Shown one piece after another: positions 24,563 through 31,400 of a stretch of DNA of 64,000 bases. A program made the translations under genes and the position numbers. Under the pieces are notes generated by a model. The model had not been told where the DNA came from. It saw only the letters and a list, made by a program, of their open reading frames with translations, and did no database searches. This stretch comes from Xylanibacter rarus (GTDB lineage Bacteria > Bacteroidota > Bacteroidia > Bacteroidales > Bacteroidaceae): the NCBI RefSeq assembly GCF_001275135.1, contig NZ_LFQU01000010.1, forward strand, positions 1 through 64,000, in the 5' to 3' direction. Position 1 is the stretch's first letter; every line of letters begins with the position of its first letter.

Positions 24563-25804
24563 TCAGAGTGCAGCCAATTGTTCTCTTGTTACGGTATAGA
24601 ACCGTCCGATTCTTCGTATGGGAGAATAGCGACACTCTCGGGTATAGTCCACTTGATAGGTGGTGTAAGTAAGTGTATTCGGTGCAGGGGTAAGTTTCCA
24701 ACACTCCTGCAATACCTTACGGACTTGGTGTTTCTCCACCTTTACCTGTGAGTGTACCAGCAAAAGAAGAAGGTCGTTGTAACAGAACGAGAAAGTGTCC
24801 GTGCCGACACTGTCCATGATGTCAAGGATAAGTTCTTGCATCTCTATCTCCAACCGGTTGCGATTACTGCGGATAATCTTCCGCAAGGCTTCGGTTTGCA
24901 ACAACGAGGGTGCAAACCACATACGGCTTTCTTTTTCGGTGGATAGCTGTCTGTGTTGCAGAAAATGGAGAAAGGCGGGTATCTCCGCTTTCAACTTTTG
25001 TAGGAAGTCAGTGTCATCGGACTGCAAGCGGTCTATCTTGCGCACCCAATAGCGTGTTTCTCCTGCATCTATGATTACAGGCAGGTACTCGTTGTTGGAG
25101 CATAGCACGAACTTGGCAAAGAACGCAATCTCGTCACGGTCTTTGCCTTTGGCTTCCACCTTATAGGATAGGGTTGTACTGAGGTTCTTCAACCTCTCGC
25201 TGTCCTCCCTGCGGTTGAGCAGCACCTCATCCACCACGATAAGGAGCTTTCCTGCCCAATCGGAATTGAACTGGCTGCGGAAATCTTCGTTGGTATTGAA
25301 CGTGACATTGTTCTGAAAGAGGGCTTTCAGAAAGTTCAGGAATGTACTCTTGCCTGTGTTGCGTTCTTCAGATACCAGCAGCAGGATGGGCAGTTTCTGT
25401 ACGGGTTGCAGGTAGAGCAGTTGCAGATAGTCCATCCCCAACTCGTATTGCTCCCCGAAGATGTGCCGTACCAATGATTGGATGTGAGAGAAATCCCCTT
25501 CCTTTGGTTGGTGGTCTATCGGTTCATAGAGGTTAAGAAACTTGCCGACTACGGGGCGGTAGCCGATGTGTTCGGGTATGGTGCAGAAACCGTCATACTT
25601 GGGAACGCTGCCGATGTAGTCCTTGCCATAGTCTTGGCGCAGGGTCTCGTTGTTCCAAGGGATGCGTTTCTTTACATACCCTCCGTTCAGTCTTGGCTGC
25701 TCCACAATCTTGTAGAGCGTTGTTCCCACTCGGATGAACTCTTCTTTTGCCACACTGCCATCTGATGGCGGTTTGTGGCTGTTTTGTTGTTTTTTAGCTG
25801 ACAT
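24563..25804 (-). CDS. SF3-type (D5/DUF5906-like) helicase of the mobile element
   Basis: The 413-residue protein starts MSAKKQQNS at 25804; a TTG two codons upstream is a less likely start. Walker A reads SEERNTGKSTFLN near residue 148, Walker B LLIVVDEV near 195, and sensor-like FVLCSNNEYLPV near 237. This is the superfamily 3 helicase order seen in phage and plasmid replication proteins. The C-terminal ~130 residues are winged-helix-like. It should unwind the element during replication with the adjacent primase. The promoter box is at 25840-25847. Confidence 0.8.
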   Translation of the reverse strand: MSAKKQQNSHKPPSDGSVAKEEFIRVGTTLYKIVEQPRLNGGYVKKRIPWNNETLRQDYGKDYIGSVPKYDGFCTIPEHIGYRPVVGKFLNLYEPIDHQPKEGDFSHIQSLVRHIFGEQYELGMDYLQLLYLQPVQKLPILLLVSEERNTGKSTFLNFLKALFQNNVTFNTNEDFRSQFNSDWAGKLLIVVDEVLLNRREDSERLKNLSTTLSYKVEAKGKDRDEIAFFAKFVLCSNNEYLPVIIDAGETRYWVRKIDRLQSDDTDFLQKLKAEIPAFLHFLQHRQLSTEKESRMWFAPSLLQTEALRKIIRSNRNRLEIEMQELILDIMDSVGTDTFSFCYNDLLLLLVHSQVKVEKHQVRKVLQECWKLTPAPNTLTYTTYQVDYTRECRYSPIRRIGRFYTVTREQLAAL

Positions 25805-25839
25805 AATCAAATGGTTTTAAGATCGGAAAATACCAGCTA

Positions 25840-25847
25840 CAAAAGTA
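25840..25847 (-). promoter_or_regulatory. -7 promoter box for the helicase operon
   Basis: The minus strand reads TACTTTTG, 36-43 bases upstream of the helicase ATG. Confidence 0.5.
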
Positions 25848-25962
25848 TAAGTGTTTAATGGATAAGTTGTTACGCAAAATATAGCAGAATATAGAAAAAA
25901 GCCCCTCGGAACAAAAACTTTCAATGGCTGGGCAATGGAATCGGATTGAAAAGACGAAAAAA

Positions 25963-26007
25963 CTCCCGAAAAGCGAATGGTTGGATAACGCTTTTCGGGA
26001 GAAAAAA
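25963..26007. terminator. bidirectional terminator below the wHTH gene
   Basis: CTCCCGAAAAGCG (25963-25975) pairs perfectly with CGCTTTTCGGGAG (25989-26001); A-runs on both flanks give T-runs on both strands. It ends the integrase-wHTH transcript. Confidence 0.85.
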
Positions 26008-26080
26008 TCAGAGTATCTGTCGTATTGTTGTACTGACTTGCGGATTTAATGACTGCATTACGTCAGTCCCTCATCCCAAT

Positions 26081-26464
26081 CTACGAGAGGTATTTGGTCT
26101 TTCCTGCATCGGCACTGCCCAGCGAAAAGAAGATGGCTTGTTTCTCTTTTCGCAAGTATAACCTTTTCAGAACGGCATTGCGCATTTGCATCGCTCCGAA
26201 TGTACCGATGTGGAAAGCGAGGGCGATTATCGCTTCAAGGTTGTAAAACTCCATACCGCACTTGTCGGATAGGCGTATGGTACGCTTTATCTCGTACTCC
26301 CTTAACACGTCACTCTTGCAAAGAGCCCTTATCCCTGCCCGAATGGTCGGGGCGGTGACACCGAACAAATCCAACAACTCGGCTTCGTTCATCCAAACAT
26401 TGGTTATGTCATTCGGTAAAATTACATTGCCAAACTCGTCTATTCTTATAATGTTTCTTTCCAT
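26081..26464 (-). CDS. winged-helix accessory protein next to integrase
   Basis: The protein has 127 residues from the ATG at 26464 (MERNIIRIDEFGN). The core, MNEAELLDLFGVTAPTIRAGIRAL, is a helix-turn-helix, and the C-terminal half resembles the RhuM-like regulators found on Bacteroides mobilizable elements. It begins four bases after the integrase stop, so integrase and this protein share a message. A role in excision or in controlling replication is inferred from position. Confidence 0.65.
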   Translation of the reverse strand: MERNIIRIDEFGNVILPNDITNVWMNEAELLDLFGVTAPTIRAGIRALCKSDVLREYEIKRTIRLSDKCGMEFYNLEAIIALAFHIGTFGAMQMRNAVLKRLYLRKEKQAIFFSLGSADAGKTKYLS

Positions 26465-26468
26465 AGTC

Positions 26469-27692
26469 CTATGCCATTGTTGTATTTCCAAAAGACTGGT
26501 TCAGTTTGTCACCGAACATCGTAAGGTCGTGGTCTATCTTCTGCGTTGTTATCTTCGCATAGAGTTGGGTTGTAACGATGTTCGTATGCCCCAACACACG
26601 GCTGACACTTTCAATCGGCATACCTTTACTTAGTGCGAGGGTGGCGAACCCATGCCTTGCACAATGGAATGAGATGTCCTTTGTGATTCCGCACTCTTTT
26701 ATCATCTTTTTCAATGGCTTGCATATAGACCAATAGTTCAGATTCGGGAAAATAGACTTGTCCGTTTGAAATTCCTCGTAACGCCTAATAATCTGCAAAG
26801 GGATGTCAAGCAGTTTCACTTGGAACGGAACTTTGGTCTTGTGCCGTTTGGATAATATCCACTTCTCACCGTTCACCTCCACTATATCATCAGTAGTCAG
26901 TTCCTTAACGTCCACGAATGAAAGTGCGGTGAAGCTGGCGAAAACAAAGATGTCACGGATGTAGGAAAGTTTGGCATCCGCAAATTCGTGTGTCATCAAT
27001 GTTTTCAGTTCTTCTTCCGTCAGATACTCACGTTCCTTGATGTTCGGACTGATATGGAATTGCGCAAACGGATTTCTCGGTATAAGTCCGTTGAAGTGCG
27101 CACGCATGACCACACCTTTCAGCCACATGCAGTTAGTCCAGATGCTGCCGTTCTGCAATCCTCTGTCGGTGGAAAGGAAAACGGCAAACTCCTTGATGAA
27201 GTCGGGTGTCAGTTCAAGCATAGACAGGTCGCTTCGCTTGTAGTTCGCCTTGATGAATGCCGCCACATGGTTTCTTGCACGAACCCTTGCCATGTAAGTT
27301 CCTTTTACACGGTCAGTACCCACACGCTTTTGAAATGTGGCATTGTCCTTGTCAAACGCTCCGAGCAATGTCTCATACTCGCAGCCGATTCCTTGATAGG
27401 CATTGCGCACCATTTCCGCCGTAACATACGCTTCACGGTCTGAAATGCGCTGGTAATGCTTGATGATTTGTGCCTTGATGTTATCTAAGGCGTGGTTGAT
27501 GTCCCTTGCTTCAATGCTCTTGCCTTTGGCTCGGTTGCCTTTCGCATCCCAAAGCGTTTTCGGGATGGTCTGCTTGCAACTGAACTGCGCCACAGAACCG
27601 TTGATTGTCACTCGTCCCATGATGGGGACAATACCGTTTCTCTCCTTGCTGCCGTTCACGTAGAACAGCACTTTGAATGTACTTCTTGCCAT
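26469..27692 (-). CDS. tyrosine recombinase, IntDOT-like integrase
   Basis: The 407-residue protein integrates and excises the element. Residues 1-100 are the arm-binding Arm-DNA-bind domain, 130-215 the SAM-like core-binding domain and 225-395 the catalytic domain. Catalytic residues seen: His343 and Arg346 (HCARH), His369 (LGHTN), Tyr378 (QLYAKI). Box I reads FASFTALSF (251-259), where other recombinases have Arg, so this position is Ser as in the IntDOT group. A promoter box lies at 27709-27716, giving an extremely short leader. Upstream, AAACGGTG repeats near 27744-27763 may be arm sites. Confidence 0.9.
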   Translation of the reverse strand: MARSTFKVLFYVNGSKERNGIVPIMGRVTINGSVAQFSCKQTIPKTLWDAKGNRAKGKSIEARDINHALDNIKAQIIKHYQRISDREAYVTAEMVRNAYQGIGCEYETLLGAFDKDNATFQKRVGTDRVKGTYMARVRARNHVAAFIKANYKRSDLSMLELTPDFIKEFAVFLSTDRGLQNGSIWTNCMWLKGVVMRAHFNGLIPRNPFAQFHISPNIKEREYLTEEELKTLMTHEFADAKLSYIRDIFVFASFTALSFVDVKELTTDDIVEVNGEKWILSKRHKTKVPFQVKLLDIPLQIIRRYEEFQTDKSIFPNLNYWSICKPLKKMIKECGITKDISFHCARHGFATLALSKGMPIESVSRVLGHTNIVTTQLYAKITTQKIDHDLTMFGDKLNQSFGNTTMA

Positions 27693-27708
27693 ACTCGTTT
27701 TTTGTTTG

Positions 27709-27716
27709 CAAAGTTA
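27709..27716 (-). promoter_or_regulatory. -7 promoter box for the integrase
   Basis: The minus strand reads TAACTTTG, ending only 17 bases before the ATG, so the 5' leader would be about ten bases. Confidence 0.55.
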
Positions 27717-27974
27717 AATATCAACGAGTTAAACCTTGATACGCAAAACGGTGACAAACGGTGCAATAGCGTCCTACATGTGTTAAATCTTACATCTTCT
27801 TGGGTAATGATTTGCAAACCGTTCTCCTGCTATATTCTGCTTTTCTTTGCATTTTCCGCTTTTTCGATTTGTTCTCATCTGACACCGTAACGACTTTGAT
27901 GTTAAGTCATTTAGCGTCATTTCTCCCATTTCCCGAGGTTATTCCAGCATTTATTTGTAATTTTGTTGCTAGCA

Positions 27975-28004
27975 AAAACACGAATATGCTTGATAAATGG
28001 AGAC
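27975..28004 (+). repeat. 30 bp direct repeat before immunity-like genes, copy 1
   Basis: This sequence around TTGATAAATGGAGAC recurs at 29300-29329 with 28 of 30 bases identical. Each copy lies shortly upstream of a gene of the immunity-like array. Confidence 0.8.
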
Positions 28005-28031
28005 TGTTTAACATAAAAAGGAAATAGATCT

Positions 28032-28598
28032 ATGGACAAGAAAAATGAAAAAGTAATTGCGAAATATCTGTCAGGAAAGGATGCTGAATATATGTATGAA
28101 ACATGTGAAGAAACACCGGGCACATGTCCAGTATGCAACAACAGGTTAGAAGACGTGATAAATATGTCTTATAAAATAAGAAAGAAAAAAGGGGATTTAT
28201 TTTATACCTATGATCTTTTTTGTATAGTGACAGAAACCTTCAAAAGATTTTGCGAAGAAAACAATTATCCTGATTTGACTTTCATACAAATAACGACATC
28301 ACCGGGATTTTATTATTTTATGCCTGAGGGAATATTTAAAGTGGATGACGTACGCAGCAAAGTTAAATTTATGAACAAGAGAGAGTGCTGCGATTCTTAT
28401 GATGAGATTATTTGTTCAAGACCTTTTTATAAAAGCCCCGACTTCATTCTACAAACAGATGATTTCATCCTTCGCACTAATCATAGATTCGGTTCATTTC
28501 AAATGAAAACACAATTAGTAATCATTGGACTCAAAACCATGAGAAAAATGCAAGACTATGGAATTAAAGGTATATATTTCCACAATGTATACGAGTAA
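28032..28598 (+). CDS. immunity-like protein, intact
   Basis: This is a 188-residue soluble protein without signal or membrane segment. It has a TCPVCNNRL zinc-knuckle-like Cys pair near residue 37, and the C-terminal IIGLKTMRKMQDYGIKGIYFHNVYE pattern (residues 160-188) that I associate with small cytosolic proteins of Bacteroidales polymorphic-toxin immunity arrays. Family membership is not certain. It is the first gene of the array and reads away from the integrase. Confidence 0.55.
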   Translation: MDKKNEKVIAKYLSGKDAEYMYETCEETPGTCPVCNNRLEDVINMSYKIRKKKGDLFYTYDLFCIVTETFKRFCEENNYPDLTFIQITTSPGFYYFMPEGIFKVDDVRSKVKFMNKRECCDSYDEIICSRPFYKSPDFILQTDDFILRTNHRFGSFQMKTQLVIIGLKTMRKMQDYGIKGIYFHNVYE

Positions 28599-28730
28599 AT
28601 GCCAAAATTCCGGGCGAAAAGATTAGATTTATATGAACATACCAGAAATGGTTTACAACTTTTTTGCCCGTTAAGTTTACATTATTATTTATTCTCAAAA
28701 ATCTTATCGAACACCAGCAAATAAAGAATT

Positions 28731-29219
28731 ATGGCAAAACGAATAGTAACAAAAATCGGATATGTCTTTTGTGTGGAGATAGACAACAAGTATAAATGTT
28801 TTTTTCAATATGTGGCAAATGACATGACACAACTGAACAGCTCGGTGATACGAGTATTCAAAAAACATTATCCTATGGATTACGAGCCGGATATTGAGGA
28901 AATCGTGAAAGACGATATATATTTTTGTGCCCATACAATACTTAAATTAGGTATTCTGGATAATGTATGGTACAAAGTCGGTAAAAGCAAAAATCTCGGC
29001 GAGCCGGATAAGATAATGTTCAGGCTGTTCAGTGAAGGAGATTTTAGCAAAATGACGAAATCATATAACTGGTATGTATGGCAGATTAATAAAGAACATA
29101 TACGTATCGGTGAACTGACTGGTAAATACAGACACTACAATCTCGGATGGGTGTTTCCATACCATAGTATTATATGCAAAATTAAAACAGACAAATTTGC
29201 AATACGGGAATTAGATTAA
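28731..29219 (+). CDS. Imm26-like immunity protein, intact
   Basis: The 162-residue soluble protein starts MAKRIVTKIGYVFCVEID, the KIGdvF...y pattern of the Imm26 group of immunity proteins, followed by YKCFFQYVAND. The middle has DNVWYKVGKSKNLGEPD. These proteins neutralise nuclease toxins of type VI and other contact systems. No cognate toxin gene lies in the window. The first 28 bases of the gene region are copied at 29233-29261. Confidence 0.5.
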   Translation: MAKRIVTKIGYVFCVEIDNKYKCFFQYVANDMTQLNSSVIRVFKKHYPMDYEPDIEEIVKDDIYFCAHTILKLGILDNVWYKVGKSKNLGEPDKIMFRLFSEGDFSKMTKSYNWYVWQINKEHIRIGELTGKYRHYNLGWVFPYHSIICKIKTDKFAIRELD

Positions 29220-29235
29220 CAACAAAGACAGGATT

Positions 29236-29271
29236 ATGGCAAAACGAATAGTAACAAAAAACAGATTATAA
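29236..29271 (+). pseudogene. truncated copy of the Imm26-like gene start
   Basis: ATGGCAAAACGAATAGTAAC and the next bases are identical to the start of the gene at 28731, but the frame stops after 11 codons. This is a remnant of a duplicated or deleted immunity gene. Confidence 0.7.
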
Positions 29272-29299
29272 GTGTGTACATAAATAATATTTATTCATT

Positions 29300-29329
29300 A
29301 AAACACAAATATACTTGATAAATGGAGAC
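29300..29329 (+). repeat. 30 bp direct repeat before immunity-like genes, copy 2
   Basis: It matches 27975-28004 at 28 of 30 positions and lies 38 bases before the lipoprotein remnant at 29367. Confidence 0.8.
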
Positions 29330-29366
29330 CTGAAATTGTATAGAATATAATTAAATTTATGTTGAC

Positions 29367-29823
29367 ATGATTAAAATCACAAAAAAAGCACTTTATACTC
29401 TTGTTGCATTATTTTTATTAAACAGTTGCTATATGGATTACGTATATAAGCATACGAGTTATAAATTACACGGATAAAAATTACGTGACATACGACTCGT
29501 ATTATGATTCTTTAGGGGCTTATTGTGACAGTTTGAATTCTAAATTTTACAAAGGATATGACGAAAACAAGAGCAATATCATCGGACTGAATGGTCATTA
29601 TATAAATAGAAAAGATAACGGACGATTTTCATATCCTGCAAAAAGTATTGAAGGCGTTTTCAGTTACAGCCCGGACGGAAAGATACGCTTTTATTTTATC
29701 ACAGATTCCGTATTCTTTAACAATCCTTGGGACACAATCGTTAAATATCAGATGTATGACAAGAAACTGACATATACAGCAAAGGAACTTAAATTGTCAG
29801 ATGGAATTATTGAAGTCAGATAA
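29367..29823 (+). pseudogene. frameshifted lipoprotein, paralogue of 29839 gene
   Basis: The ATG at 29367 opens a lipoprotein signal MIKITKKALYTLVALFLLNSC, but the frame stops at 29475-29477. Sequence in another frame then carries the rest: VINYTDKNYVTYDSYYDSLG aligns to INFTDSDIICFYTSSDTMG of the neighbour, and both end in NNPWDTIVKYQMYD. So one frameshift, somewhere near 29440-29470, separates the signal from the domain. Function is unknown. Confidence 0.65.
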
Positions 29824-29838
29824 AAACATGAATAAAAT

Positions 29839-30342
29839 ATGGATAGGATAGCAAAGCTCATTTTAGGTTTATTATTCGGACCGTTATTAGTATTGATTCT
29901 TGTTTTGTTTGTCTTTTTACCAATAAGCCATGACCCAAATTATGATTCTGCCGTAACGTATTTCAGTGGCAATGACATAACAATAATAAACTTCACTGAC
30001 AGTGACATAATATGTTTTTATACATCCTCTGACACAATGGGTGTGCATGGTGACAGCACAAATATAAGAATCATAAAATCATTTGACAAAGAAAAAGAAA
30101 AAATAAAGCAACAAAAAGACTTCTATCTCCATGCACATTCTCACCGGACGTACCGTCAAGGCAATATAACAGAACGTTTCTTCAGTCAGAGCTATGACGG
30201 CAAAATGCGTTTTTACATAATATCAACTTCCGTATTCTATAATAATCCTTGGGACACAATCGTTAAATACCAAATGTATGACAGAAAAATGACATACACC
30301 GCTAAAGAACTTGATTCTGTTATATATGTAAAAATAAAATAA
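29839..30342 (+). CDS. membrane-anchored paralogue of the broken lipoprotein
   Basis: The 167-residue protein has one N-terminal hydrophobic helix (residues 7-29, signal-anchor like). The C-terminal ~60 residues, with YIISTSVFYNNPWDTIVKYQMYD, are almost the same as in the preceding pseudogene. The gene is intact. It belongs to a small Bacteroidales family often found in tandem; whether it confers immunity to a periplasmic or membrane toxin is a guess from context. Confidence 0.6.
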   Translation: MDRIAKLILGLLFGPLLVLILVLFVFLPISHDPNYDSAVTYFSGNDITIINFTDSDIICFYTSSDTMGVHGDSTNIRIIKSFDKEKEKIKQQKDFYLHAHSHRTYRQGNITERFFSQSYDGKMRFYIISTSVFYNNPWDTIVKYQMYDRKMTYTAKELDSVIYVKIK

Positions 30343-30435
30343 TGAAAGTTCATCTGGCATAAAAAACACATGGTCTTGTCGAAACACAAAAATATAAAAT
30401 AAATGAAAATATAAATGCAATAAACTCATATAAAT

Positions 30436-30821
30436 ATGAGAAATATAAGAACTATAGAAGGAGCATTGAATCTTTTTGAGAAAAATGCTATCATACAAGG
30501 AGAAGCTATTATTTCTGGCAATTACAAAATTTGTAATAAAACTCATGACATTATAACGAAATGTATAAACTTTCTCAAGAAAAAAATAAAATGGATTTGC
30601 TGTTGCCCTATTTAGAACACAAAAATGTCTCTGTCAGATATATAGCCGCATCTGCTTTACTTCCATTATACACAAAAGAAAGTAAAAAGACTCTGAAATG
30701 GATAAGGAAAAAGGATAAAAGCATAATCGGACTGAATGCAGAAATAACATTAGATGAGTGGAGAAAAGAAAAATGGATGAAAATCATAAAGAAGTTATGG
30801 CCAGAACCCTGTGTACTATGA
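30436..30821 (+). pseudogene. frameshifted DUF2019 protein
   Basis: The ATG at 30436 encodes MRNIRTIEGALNLFEKNAII, continuing GNYKICNKTHDII, the N-half of a DUF2019 protein. After the A-rich run near 30577-30592 this frame ends in ICCCPI, whereas the next frame reads MDLLLPYLEHKNVSVRYIAA and LNAEITLDEW, the C-half with the VR..AA helix and the terminal LDEWRK typical of the family. A one-base indel in the A-run explains it, either a real mutation or a read error. Confidence 0.7.
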
Positions 30822-30879
30822 AAATATAAGATAGAGAACTTTGACAATGTTTATAATGATTTTAGCTGAAAAATAAATT

Positions 30880-30981
30880 ATGGGAAAAATAAAAAACATA
30901 GAGGAAACGTTAGTAATATTTGAGGATTGTGCAATTAAACGTGGATTTGCGATTGATGAAGGTTGCTATAAAAAGGCATAG
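30880..30981 (+). pseudogene. truncated second DUF2019 gene
   Basis: The 33-codon frame MGKIKNIEETLVIFEDCAI resembles the N-terminus of the DUF2019 gene at 30436 (both have an NI.TIE/EET...FE..AI pattern), then stops 25 bases before the terminator. It is an end-truncated paralogue at the edge of the array. Confidence 0.55.
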
Positions 30982-31005
30982 TATAAATTCTGATATATAC
31001 AACAA

Positions 31006-31036
31006 AAAACAGGAAAGCATTTTGCTTTCCTGTTTT
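31006..31036. terminator. terminator below the tRNA and the array
   Basis: AAAACAGGAAAGCA pairs with TGCTTTCCTGTTTT around a three-base loop. T-runs on both strands let it stop the tRNA transcript (minus) and readthrough from the array (plus). Confidence 0.8.
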
Positions 31037-31039
31037 CGG

Positions 31040-31113
31040 TGGGCCATCCAGGGCTTGAACCTGGGACCTCCAGATTATGAGTCTGTTGCTCTAACCAACT
31101 GAGCTAAAAGCCC
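31040..31113 (-). tRNA. tRNA-Met (anticodon CAT), 74 nt without CCA
   Basis: On the minus strand the cloverleaf is GGGCTTT acceptor, GCTC/GAGC D-arm, loop CTCATAA with anticodon CAT, CCAGG/CCTGG T-arm with TTCAAGC loop, and discriminator A followed by CC but then GA, so CCA is not fully encoded. Two non-pairs are present: T-T in the acceptor and A-G at the base of the anticodon stem. CAT may be elongator Met or, after lysidine modification, Ile2. A promoter box lies at 31146-31153. Confidence 0.85.
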
Positions 31114-31145
31114 TCTTAAACCTTGCGGTGTTAAGTTTTCGTGTG

Positions 31146-31153
31146 CAAAGGTA
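31146..31153 (-). promoter_or_regulatory. -7 promoter box for the tRNA
   Basis: The minus strand reads TACCTTTG, 33-40 bases upstream of the tRNA 5' end. Confidence 0.55.
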
Positions 31154-31265
31154 TAGCTATTTATTTAAATAACCAAATATTTTTTGCAAAATATGCTTTA
31201 AATGACGAAGAAAAGTTGTTTTGCGGTAAAATATTCGTTAAAAAACCATGATTGTGGGCGTCTCG

Positions 31266-31297
31266 TTGATACAATTCAGCGAATTATGTTAACTTTG
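31266..31297 (+). promoter_or_regulatory. promoter of the second calcium pump
   Basis: TTG at 31266-31268 and TAACTTTG at 31290-31297 are 21 bases apart, fitting the Bacteroidota -33/-7 arrangement. The leader to the ATG at 31401 would be about 97 bases. Confidence 0.6.
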
Positions 31298-31400
31298 CAG
31301 AATGTAAAATTAACGGACTCATAATGAGGCTTACGGGTCTTGACGGGTCTGTGATGTTCAAGTCGGATTATAATATCAATTCATTATTTATACGTCTTAA

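Larger units (their letters stand above)
18748..27960. mobile_element. integrated mobilizable element (boundaries approximate)
   Basis: The order integrase, wHTH protein, SF3 helicase, primase, oriT-like repeat and MobV relaxase, all on the minus strand, is that of Bacteroides mobilizable transposons such as the NBU group. It carries mobilization but no mating-pair genes, so it would need a helper. The cargo is a lipoprotein gene plus a DUF262/DUF1524 nuclease. I found no convincing direct repeats marking the ends. The right end is placed beyond the integrase start and the left end at the cargo terminator. Confidence 0.75.

Noticed and set aside
18600-28000. att direct repeats flanking the mobile element
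   Set aside because: I compared the regions outside the integrase and the cargo by eye; GGTAATGA-TTG-CAA is only loosely similar (18666 and 27802) and too weak to claim.
29236-29271. Genuine 11-residue peptide gene
   Set aside because: Its sequence is an exact copy of the start of the Imm26-like gene and then diverges, so a truncated duplicate is the simpler reading.
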